NCBI GenBank assembly: GCA_013396635.1
Contig: WBMW01005641.1
Coordinates: forward strand, 508,895 to 572,894
DNA: 64,000 nt
Direction: 5' to 3'
Source: Penelope pileata
Lineage: Eukaryota > Chordata > Aves > Galliformes > Cracidae
Position 1 is the stretch's first letter, and each line of letters starts with the position of its first letter. The notes beneath the pieces were generated by a model that saw nothing but the letters and a program-made list of their open reading frames with translations, had not been told where the DNA came from and did no database searches. Positions 13,382 through 24,480 of the stretch are shown piece after piece. The translations under genes were made by a program, and so were the position numbers.

Positions 13382-15591
13382 GCAAGTGTTGCCACAGATT
13401 CTGAAAGAGGAGACTGCTGTGAAAGCAACTGCAGCACAAACCTCAGATTTCCAGCAAGTTACAGAGAGACTGCATGGGTATTTCCTGCCATAGGCTTATA
13501 ACTGGACAGTTCTGCCTTAAAAACAACACTCCCATTGTAGGGAGGACAACAAGCTCTGACATAAGTACTGGATGAACCCACATCAGCAGAATGCCCTGAA
13601 ATCCAGAGATACATCACTCAGAGGGAAATCACTCGAAGACCAGGGCTTTCACTGAAATGGCATGCTGGAGTTACTTCTTGCTTTTCTTGGAAACACCACC
13701 AACTAGCTGCAATCCAAGACAAGGGAAGCTCCAAGAACAAGTAATAAAGCATTTGTTAATCAAAGGACCAAACATATGAAAGTCAAAGAAACGAAAGCTT
13801 TCCTGTACGTTATTTCCATACAGGAAAATACCCACTGAGCTCTCCACAGATGATGCAAATGTCTTACTGTGGCTCGGGGCAGCTGCTGTTCTGAGAAACA
13901 AACCAAAATGAACCGATCATTTGAATTCCCCTATAACTCAAAATATTGAGCCAAATAAAGCAAAGCAGAGCTCACCATGCGGTTTAACAAGCCATGCCTA
14001 AGATCTTTGTGCATTTTAAAGTTATAATTTCATTAACTCTACCTGTAAGCTTACAGGGGAGAAAAAAAATTCAAACTCATTTTCTCCTCAACTCTGAACC
14101 ATTAAGTCCAAATCCCTATACAAGAAGTAATAAAAATAGTTTGGTTTCTGGTAGCAATAACAAAAATGAGGGCAAGATTAATTCTTACACTTTTATGGCA
14201 AACAATCTAAAGCAGATGTTTGAGAATAAAAGCGAGATGTCAAAGTAGTTAATAAGAGCGTTTCAAAACCAAACACAACAAGACAACTTGCAGCTTTATG
14301 TGCTTACATAAAACTCTAAATCATCTCAGTCAGCTTCCACCCTTAGCCCTTCCCTATTCTATGGAGTTCACAATAACCAAAAATGTTCGAGTCAAACCTA
14401 CTACAGATCTGCGTCTTCCAAAGGGAGATAGAAGACAGAATGAGCTCTACTGATTAGAGATGAACTGCTAAATTGGGGCCTTTGTGGTCTGAATCACCAG
14501 AATCTCTGGAATAAAGTTCCTGTCTTTAGGAGACAGAATATATTTTACAGACATCTAAAAAAAGTTCAGATCCCATTTACATTTCCTCTCGAATAGTCAG
14601 TTTTAAGACAGAGATCAAACTTCACTTTGTAAGGTCAAAAATCAACATAAGCATTCCTGAGAATCAGACTTCAAATATCTATTTGAAGTTATCCACACTT
14701 TCTTGTTTGCTAGTTCAAAGAATCGCCGATCATACAGCAAACTTGAAGATATTAAATCTTCTAAGTACAAATTTCACAAAAGACAATGTGCGCATGCAGT
14801 CCTTCCACGTTTAATCTGGCAAAAGTTTGTATAAGGTAACCATAAGCACACCCTTTCCAAATGAAACTAGCTTTATTGTGAACACGAAAGACACTCTGTT
14901 AACTTAAAACACTGCTCACTTAGATGTGCTTTCCAAAACGCCTTAAGCAGGATTATATCGATTTAAATAAAGTAAATTAGGCAAGTTTTTGCACTCGAGC
15001 TTCCCACACAAATAGGATTTGCCAAGCCTTTTGAGTCCAATCAGTGGGACAATCACACAGGTACACAAGAGACTAAGCGCACACACACTTCTCGACTCAC
15101 CAGCAGGAGCTGATTTTCAGCCAGCTATGAAGAACTGCCTCCCGAGCCGGTCAGCCCAAATCTCCAGCTACCTGGAAGCCATCCACCCAGCAACACTGCT
15201 ACTGTACATCTGCATGGCTGTTCCACTCCATTACATGAAACACTAACCCATCCTTACAGGCATGGGGTAACTGATACTGCATCAGTGAAGTCAATGGGAA
15301 CAAATCAGAAAGCCTTGAGTAGATATGAATAATGATATTTTGTTGTTTCCTTTCCCAAGGACAGGCAGTTGGGGATGGGGGGGGGGGAGGAAGGGTATTC
15401 TTCTCCACCCTGCCCCAATTTCATCGCAGGCTGCTGAAGAAACTTCCAGCACATTCAGCTTCATAATTCAGCGTGAGATTTTCCTTTTTTGCTTAAGTCT
15501 CCCAAGATTTTAAAAGAAAGGTAATACGTACAACTCAGGAAAATAATGTTTTCAGCAAGAGATAGAAAGTCCATATCTAAAAGCCTTTAAG

Positions 15592-15608
15592 AAAAAAAAA
15601 AAAAAAAA
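15592..15608. repeat. poly(A) tract, 17 A
   Basis: Uninterrupted A run in intron 6, without a recognisable retroelement next to it. Confidence 0.85.
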
Positions 15609-16739
15609 TCACCAGCAGCCTAAATAGCTTTGCCCTAACTCTGGACATAAATTTTTTTCAACCAATAACGAACTGAAAACCACGTTTTTGTCTTTTGCTT
15701 CACATCAATCTTGGGTCTCAGTTAAACCACAACACTGCATCAAGTTTTCTCCCCCCATCTCCTTTTCACAGCCATCACTGCATTGCTGGAAAAGAGACCT
15801 GCAAGGAAAAAAGGTCTGCCAGTGCCCAAAACCAGCTCACCTCCTGGAACTGTCTCACCCAGGCTCAGCTGCACCAGCAGCTATGCCCACCAGCCCCGGG
15901 GCATCAGCAGAAGCAGGGAGCTGCAGCGACTGTTTGCTATCAAGACAAGGAAATTCAGACTTTGTTTAATTTTCTGTGCCTTAGATTTAAACCAATCCTA
16001 AAAGGCAATTACTCTAACTCAGCTCGTTGACGCATAGCAAACCAGCACTCCAGCCAGGACAACGCCTCACAGAACATACCAGCATTTTCATCTACCAGAG
16101 GTTACAGTTTGTTTGTAATTATTTATAATGCTTTGTAATGTACTTGGTTGTGTATATAGTGTATACACACTGCAAATTCAGTTTAAAAAATAACCAAGCC
16201 TCAGTAATTAGGAGAGCTGAGGGCAGTGCTCAGGCAGTGCAGTTTTACATGCGATGCTTTTTGTGCTCATGGGTGTTTCTGTCACAAATGCATACACACT
16301 GATACACAAGTGATCAAACACAAGAGATAAACAGTTTTCAACAAATGTTACCAGTGTACATTTTGCAAGACTCTGTAATGCACCGATCCTGTGAGGACTG
16401 ACACACAGGTTTCACTCAAAGGCACTTCAAGCCAACAAATCTATTTGCTATAAGGAAATTCCATCAGACACTTAACTCGGGGCTTAGATGCAGATTCTGA
16501 GCTGAATCAACACTGCTGACAACTACCCAGCTTGGGCACACAAGGCAAAGGGAGCAGTCCCATACTGACTGCTTTGTCTGGATCATGGCCTGTGAGTCCA
16601 GCCCAACGAAGCCCAGCAAGCCTAAACGTGACTGCGTAAACTGAGCCCATCCGCTTTGCTGCGATTACTGATGGTAATAAACAATGGTCTAGGAAGCAGA
16701 GGCTTGCAGAAACAGGCCTTGAGAGAAACAGCCAGCACC

Positions 16740-16880
16740 CTGACAGCTCCGATCCCCGCTTCTGTCCCCTGGCAGCCCGTGCAGGCTGCTCGGGCCTGGC
16801 CACCACTGCGGCCACGGCCGGGCCCTCAGAGGCGCCATGGGCCACCGCCAGGCCTCAGGGCCCCAAGCACAGCGGGGACA
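16740..16880. other. GC- and CpG-rich block in intron 6
   Basis: About 140 bp that is strikingly richer in G+C and CpG than the AT-rich flanks, with roughly ten CpG dinucleotides by eye, clustered around 16755-16850. Overlapping open frames on both strands (16507-16845 and 16689-16901 minus, 16656-16886 plus) are the usual by-product of GC-rich sequence and match no known family. It could be a small CpG island of a non-coding transcript, an intronic regulatory element, or a decayed GC-rich repeat. I cannot choose among these from sequence alone. Confidence 0.4.
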
Positions 16881-19800
16881 GAGTAATGGAGCTGATAGCA
16901 AAGCCAGGATGAATACGTGCCTGCTTAGTTTTAAAGCTTAAGGGTTTACTGGGTCAGAGCCAGGATGACCCGTATCTTATGTGATTCAAGCCCTCTTCCA
17001 GTTTTAGATCATGATTTTAACACGAGTATTTTGGTGATAACACCAGCTAGTCCACGAGGGCAGGCTTCTGCTCAATCCTCAGGAAACAGTTAGGTGAATT
17101 TTACCAGGTTATTCAAGTTGTTTGGGCCATTTTTGAAGCAAACACGCATTGGTGCAAGGATTTTTATTTGTATTTTTTAACTGATTTAAATGGATGCTTG
17201 ACCATGCCTCTTTGACTGAAGGTGGGCATCTAGAGCCTAGCAAGACGTAAGAGAGATTTTAAGAAGTATATAGGGCTTCTAAGAACCCTCTCAAAAGTAG
17301 AAATTTATTATATAAAACATCTTTATTTTATTATCTGGGCCCCAACTCCATGGTCTACAACAAATTGAGAAAATAGTTCCACTAGGGATTATGTATAATT
17401 GGGTCCATTACTCATACCAAACAGATCAAGCATCCTTAAGAAGCTAATTTACAGAGAGAGTTTCCAAATTGTTCTGATTAGCTCCTTAAAACATTAGAAG
17501 GAAGATAGTAAACAATCATAAATCATACAAATTATAAATCACGCAGCCTCAGTACTCCATACTATTTTAAGTAGACCAAAGAAGTGGTTCACTGTAATAG
17601 TCATTGAATTAATTGTATTTACTTCAGTGTCTTTTTTGGCTAAATTATATTTCAGTATTTGACAGTATACTTAACATTTGTCTTCACAGTTTAAAAAAAT
17701 GTAAAATGCAATGCAGACAAACCACAATCCTCTGTAAATTGACGTTATTCAGGGGCATCAATATGGAATGCACCTACTTGCATCAAAACAACAGAAGAAA
17801 ATTTGCTTTCTTTCAGAATCCACATCAGATTTCTTTAATTTCTGCATTTACTGAACAGAAAAATGGTTGTTTGATGCAATCAGTACAGTTCCATTTAAAG
17901 AATAACACATCACAGCACTCTTAAGTCTTTTTTGAAATACCTCTGCTGCTCAGAAGCTTTCCACCAGTTGCTGCTCCACATGCTATTGCCAATCAGCTGC
18001 ATTTGCTGTAGCGCATTCCAAATTTTACTAATTAATCTCCGCACTAAACCCCACCAATGGCCGGTTGCCACTTGAAATGATCATCATCTTTTATTTAAAG
18101 ACATAGTGACCCTACAGTCAAACTCAGACCTTATTTTAAAGCAAGGTGTTCCCAATTTCAGGTAGCTAGATCCATTTGGATATCAATACATTGATTTTTA
18201 TTTTTATTTTTTAACTGGACAGCAAAAACATTTTGATGCAATTGCTAATAGATTGAGCTAAGCATACTATGTTATTTCAATGTTAGCTGTCAAGAATTGA
18301 GAAAAATCTTACATTTTCATCTAGGAGTTGCAATCAGCAGAGGGTACGAGACGCAAACTTCTGGAAAAGAGACCCCACACTTCTTGCAAAACAGCACACA
18401 GACTTTGAAGTCATGTGTTTTAATGATTCCAGCTCATTGCAACATCTCATATGAGGTTTTAAATATTGATTTCGCACAGTCCAATCGCTCACACTATTGT
18501 TATAGGCTGCTCTCATCCAGCAGTGCATGCGAGCTCTGTGACCTTCACAATGACCTCTGCAAAAGCAGTTGTGCATTTTAGTGTGGTGTAAATCCTCACA
18601 GACAAGTCGAACCTGTTCTTTTTGGCATCCAGCCCTTCAGATGAATACTCTGCTGAGATTTATTATGAAAGGGGAATGAAGGGGCATTATTGCACAACAG
18701 CCATCCCTCTCATATAGCTAAATTCTATCTTTTACAACTTCTAAAGGGTTTTAAATAATAAGCAGATCTTCTTAATGACACAAATCATTCTGATTCTCAC
18801 CAATTTTCTGCAATTAAAATTCACTGTCATTTACAAAAATGTAGACATGCTCAGAACAAGCACGTGTGCTAAGGTGTTTTATATTATCATTAATAAGTAA
18901 TATTCATACTTCCTGTTACTATACACGAGGGATTAGTGTTCCTAGCACGCCATTCAGTTACAACACTGAAGTATTATTCCACATTGTAGCAACATGCACT
19001 GCCCTAAAAGGGTACATTAATTATTTTTGTAATGCCACGAAGTTGCTGCAGGATATTAGACTGTCTCCATAGGAAATGCACTCCTATGGCAAAATGATGA
19101 ATGACAACATTTGCAGGTTTTTAATTAGATTTCAGAAGAGTAAGAAAGCATTGATAAAGTTATTTTCCATGCCCTTAGCTTAATACTTTGCAAGCCCACA
19201 TGCAAATTAAAAAAGTAAAATAGAAGTATAAATTGTGAAAGGGACAAGTTTTATAAATTCAATGAATCTGCTACAACAGAGCGGTAATCGTATCATTCAC
19301 ATTATCCACATTCCTTAGCGCTTCCTAATTGATTTTTCAACAAAACTTGTCCTACTAGGGAAGGTGGTGAAACCAAAACAAAAACCACTCAAAGCTGCAT
19401 TGACAGTCTAGTCCAAAAATTCATGTTCAAACTAGCTTTATCTGATGGTATCAAATGGAAATGAAGTATTTTGACTGAAGCCAACACTCTCTTATTTAAA
19501 TCTCTGAATTCCCCTACAAAGCTCCTTTCCCCTGCAACATGAGCTGCCACAGACAAGTGACAATGCACATATACACACCTCTGACTGGAAAAATAGAATT
19601 GCCACGTCCCTCCCCTGGTCTCACACACACCAACCCACAGGCTATGCCAGGTATGGGCTCTCTTCTCTCCTTCAAGTCTCAGCTGGCCATTCCTTAGCCT
19701 TCTTGCTCCTCTTTTTCTACCAGCAACATCAAAGACAACAATGCGCAATAGCGAACCAAGACAAGTGAAGAATGTGCCATCATCCCACCTTCCCTGGTTC

Positions 19801-20050
19801 ACCGTGCACTTTCACAGCTTAAGAACTGCAGACTGAGGTTTTTCTAACAGAACGCGCAGCAACAATTTTTACCATCGAAATTTGCTTCCCCTCTACAGGT
19901 CCTCATCTGCTACCTTGAGCACAGCCCACTCATTGATTGACAAGCCTGATGACACCACTAATATGGACGCAGCTATGTTTATATTTTGTATAACAAAAAA
20001 ATTAAAAAAAAACCAGCCCAGATACTATCACTATCTTATTCAGTGCCATT

Positions 20051-20066
20051 AAAAAAAAAAAAAAAA
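20051..20066. repeat. poly(A) tract, 16 A
   Basis: Uninterrupted A run in intron 6. Confidence 0.85.
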
Positions 20067-22836
20067 GTACTCAAGGATTTCAAAACAGAATTACTAATGC
20101 CAAAGCTGTACCTGGCACACCAGCTACAGCGAATGTTACTTACATGGAGTTTATTAGTAACCAACAGTTAAACAGGCAAAACACTCTTCAGGAATACTTC
20201 TGTTGCTGTAAGAGTCACATATTTGTTTAATTTTGTATCTGAAATTAACCAACCAGACACAGGTTAGGTTAAACAGCAGAATAAAACAGAAGCTGTATAC
20301 AACATTATCAGTAAAATTATACTAATGCAACCATGCTTACGGGTGGTTTTTTTTTTTTCCCCTCACTCCAAACAGATTTTAGAATTGCTTGAATGGCCTT
20401 ATCCTGTCTAGGCTTCAGATCTAAGTTAAGATAGGAATTCAAGCTCAAGGCATCTCACAAAGAGGAACATAGAGTAAATAACTGAAAATTGAATGGGTGA
20501 AGATGAAGGAGGCAGATAGTTTCCACTGTAATCCCCTATACATCCTCCCATCAGCTCTGAAGCCAAGCCATCTTCCTCTCCCCACGCAATGAATAAAACC
20601 CTAATAATGCTCCAGTGGGAACAAATGCAAAAGGGAATCCTTGGTATGCAGGCACAGCCAAGATAGTGCCAACAGACATTAAGCACCGGGATATAGATGT
20701 TGAAGATCTATGCCAAGTTCTCTTCTGTCAAGCACGATAGTCCTCCAACTCCATCCATATTACAGTGTGACAAGGGGGTGGTGGGAAATCTCTACAATAA
20801 AGCTCTTCAGCTTATCCCTTTTCTGAACTGTAGTCATGATCTGGCTCAAACCTCGCTCCAAATGAAAGCAAACAGTGCCCCTCCCAGCATCATTATCACC
20901 AAACTTTTATGAAAAGTGCTTTTTGGAAAGGCAGAAGCTTCTTTGACTATCTACTAACAGATATGCATCAAACTTTAGTTGTATGGGCTCTAAGGGCCTA
21001 CTGCAGATTTATATATAGTTTTGGATGCACGTAGCTTTTCTTTTTCCTCTAGCCGTGTCCGTGTGCCCACAGGTACACAAACAGCGGCAGCCCTAAACCC
21101 TGGCGCCAAGGAGTGCCTAACGATGGCAAGGATCAGATGCCCACATTGATCTCATTTAGATCTGTCAGCAAGTCTACACAGCACAGAGTATGAGGTCTTG
21201 TTTACTTGAGCACTGCTTATGACAGTCTTGTAGAGGATCACGTTTCTGTGGTCCTCTTTCTATGCTTTGGAGAAGAGAGCAGCGCTGCATTTATTCATGC
21301 CTCTCTTTCAAGAGATGAAACTGGAGAATAGACCTCAGATCTAAAAATACATGATTCTTCACCCCTGCCCACAGCCATCAGTTCTAAATTGTTCCTCCCT
21401 CCAACCTCCTTACCTGCCCTTCCTTTTTTCCACTGTAACAATTCCACAGACACCACTTTTAAGTGCACTATCTACCTTGCCCAGGATCTTCTTTATTGAC
21501 CCAGAATAATGCAAGAATCATTCCATTTACATAAACACATCCTTTCATTTTCTACAAGTTCCAGTGTCCTGGCGTCCATCCAGCTAATTTAGATGGACTG
21601 TTCCACATGTGCTCTCTGTCCCTCCATTTCCTGTCCATACCACTACTCACATTTGCCTGAGCGAGCCAAAGCAGCTTTCTCTGTTTCAAAATATTCTTAA
21701 TTACTTTGTATCTTAAAAGAAAGCCCGCATAAAATACAACATCTATAGTACGTTAGCGTCTTCTTCTCAAAAAGCAGAGGATGTTACTGTTCTACCACAT
21801 ATTTTGCTGGAATTACAATGCATGCCACGAGTTATTCCTGGTCCTCCCATTTCCCCAAAATCCAGACACCTGTGTTACAAACATGCTAAGACAAAGTAGA
21901 ATAACAAATTAAAATACTAAGTTGTCCACTCTTTCTTCTTTAAAAAGTAAAGAGGAATAAGAAAGGAAAACTTTCAGAGACCAACACGTCTCTTCATGAG
22001 GATGACTTCTCTTTCATTAGCAGCCAATGCTGTCAACATTTCTTTCCAGCAACACCCTGACTGACACACTGAATCCAGACTAGGTATATACGAGGAAATT
22101 CACCTTTTCGCGTCCAACATTGATTGCCTAAAACAATATTCTCCTCTCCCAACCTCTGCACCTGAAAAAACATTCTTCATAAAAATTATTATTGAAGTCT
22201 TCTTGCTACAGAACATCATCTCCTTCATCCAAAATCTCTCTCTCACTGCAAGTATCCTAGTATAATATGAGTGCATCTTGGATGGCTACTGAACACTAGG
22301 GCCCCCAATACACCTTTGAAACACCATCTTTATTTTTAAATCTATTTTTAATTTGCAAATATGTTATTTTAAACCTCAGAAGTTGACTCCTCTGAGACCT
22401 TGTAGCAAACAATTTGTCCACTGTGTTCACTTACATGCAAGTATAGATGCAGAAAGGAGATGGTTGGTACGTGGCACACCCAGCATGACCTCAATCAACA
22501 TGCTGAACATTTTTTTCCTTGTAGGGAATTAATGTATTAGTAAAGATGGTGTGTCTTAGAGATTAAATCAAAACAGAAGATGCTGTGGGGAAACAGAGGT
22601 CCTGCATGTACACCCCTGCCTACAGCCAGAATCGTTGTTACAAAGTGCATGGGGGTGTTGTATTCAAAACCATCCAGGCGTGCACACTAACCTGCTGCCC
22701 TTGGAGATCACACTTCTTACAAAGGAACTTATCCAGACGAGTCCCAGAACACATCCCGGTTTCAGCTCTGAAAGACTTGATTTTCTTCATAGTATCTGGC
22801 ATATTGTGCAATGGTTTAGATTTAAAATCAAAACAG

Positions 22837-23205
22837 TGGTGATAACACGCCATGTTTTAGTTGTTGCTGAGCAGTGCTTACATTAGGTCAAGGACTTTCA
22901 GTTCCTCATGCTGCCCTGCCAGCGAGGAGGCTGGGGGTGCACAAGGAGCTGGGTGGGACACAACCAGGACAGCTGACCCAGGTCAGCCAAAGGGATATCT
23001 CATGCCATATGGTGTCATGATGAACAATAAAACTGGGAGAGTTGGCTGGGGGGACTGCCACTGCTTGGGACCTGGATGGGCATCAGTCAGCAGGTAGTCT
23101 GCAACACCACTGTGCATCACTTGTTTGGATTTGCATTGTTTTTCTCCATTCTTTCTTATTAAACCGTCCTTATCTCAGCTCATGAGTTCTCACACACTTG
23201 TTCCC
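22837..23205 (+). mobile_element. Solo LTR of an endogenous retrovirus (avian ERV, probably ERVL-like), 3'-truncated
   Basis: The segment begins 'tggtgataacac' and carries blocks I recognise from a common avian LTR: 'gttgctgagcagtgcttaca', 'gaggaggctgggggtgcaca', 'ggacagctgaccca', 'ccaaagggatat', then a TATA-like 'ataaaactggga' near 23029, 'gtgcatcacttgttt' near 23112, and the polyadenylation-type 'tattaaac' near 23157 followed by 'ttatctcag'. The order is that of U3, R and U5 on the plus strand, opposite to MNAT1. The U5 end is missing: at about 23205-23225 the sequence passes into a minus-strand CR1. No gag, pol or env-like frame lies on either side, so this is a solo or fragmentary LTR with no viral coding capacity. 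The family assignment is from memory of avian repeats and is less certain than the LTR call. Confidence 0.8.
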
Positions 23206-23224
23206 TCAGGCCCTGTCGCTGTCC

Positions 23225-23385
23225 CCAGAGAGCAGAGCTCAGCGCTGCCCCTCCGCTCCCTGTGAGGGGCTGCAGCCGCCATGAGGCCTCCCCTCAGCCT
23301 CCTCTGCTCTGGGCCCAACAAACCACGGGGCCTCAGCCCCTTAGCCATCTTCATAGCCCTCCTTTGGACACTGTCTAACAGTAAT
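23225..23385 (-). mobile_element. CR1 LINE fragment next to the LTR
   Basis: The plus strand reads 'ccatgaggcctcccctcagc', 'ctctgctctgggcccaacaa' and 'cttcatagccctcctttgga', followed by 'cactgtctaacag'. These match the region just after the CR1 reverse-transcriptase frame, in reverse complement, so the copy is on the minus strand. It is a more 5' part of CR1 than the other fragments in the window and lacks the 3' tail, which has been lost or replaced by the LTR at its left edge. GC-rich and diverged. Confidence 0.75.
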
Positions 23386-24154
23386 AGATTTATACCCTTA
23401 TAAGAAATGTGAGTAGTCTAGAATAAAACTAGTCTGTGAGGTAAGCCTGCACACCTGTGCCTAAGAGGCAAGTGTCTCCAAGACAGACACAATCCAGCTG
23501 ACAGCTGACTCAGAGGAATCTGCGGGCCCATTACCCAGCTCTGCCATTCCAGACCATCAACTCTCCCTCAGGTAAACAATAGAGAGGATCAAGGAATGAC
23601 ACAAAACTGCTTTGATCAGCAGCAACAGAAGATTTAAAGAAAACCTGCAGTGTTCTCACAAATGCAGACAAGTATTAGAAAAATAGGGCTATGGCAGGAA
23701 GATCTCTCATTCTGTGCACATACCCAAACTTACTCTTTCAGCATGTCTAAATAGCTTCAAATCCTTCTTTGCTCTTACTACAATTCTTTTGGTATTTTTG
23801 CTCCTCTATAAATGAATTTTCCGTATCCTGAGGAGTTTTCTCAGCAGTTGGTGAATATACCTCACATCTAGACTGCGGAATGGAGACAGACTATCAGATT
23901 TGCAGAAGAAAATTACTTAATCATTAAGAGACAAGTAAGACATCTGGACTAGTTTTCTAGATCTAATTCCTAAAATATTTAGTTCGGTGAAGTCCTCTTA
24001 CCTCATCACCTTCAAGTTCTAAGTACATAAGAAGTTTCTACAAGGGGGCAGAGAGCCACTCGCTTCCTGCACCTCTGAAGACAGAGCACAAACTAATGGA
24101 CCTGCACCACGTCAAGGAAACGTGCACTCCTAAAGCTTCCCCTAAAATGTAAAG

Positions 24155-24480
24155 GCCAGGGCAATGAGGTGCTGCCAGAGGCTGCCTGGGGAGACTGCTG
24201 AGCCTCCATCTCAGGAGCTCTTTAGGGATGGGTTAGATAAGTCCCTGCCTTGTGACCTTAAGACCCACAACAAGCACTGTGATTATGCAGTGCCACAAAT
24301 AGCCACTGCAATTTTGTCATCAAAGTTTTGCATTTTATTCATTTTTCTTCCCTGACCTAAAATGCCACTCTTTAGGAGGAAATTTATCCTTTCTTGATTT
24401 TTAATCTCATCTCTAACAAGATTTCAGGAGTTGGACTCGATGACCCCTGTGGATCCCTTCCAACACAGCATATTCTACAC
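24155..24480 (+). mobile_element. CR1 LINE 3' end, plus strand, interrupted
   Basis: Two pieces in CR1 order on the plus strand. At 24155-24265 there is 'gaggtgctgccagaggctgc', then 'gggttagataagtccctgcc'. At 24426-24480 there is 'ggagttggactcgatgaccc' and 'cccttccaacacagcatatt', the usual 3' end. About 160 bp of AT-rich sequence lies between them where CR1 normally has a few tens of bases. Either the region diverged beyond recognition or another sequence was inserted. I see no target-site duplication that would settle this. Confidence 0.7.

Noticed and set aside
19389..19802. 137-codon minus-strand frame in intron 6
   Set aside because: Matches nothing I recognise and has no codon or splice signal to set it apart from background.
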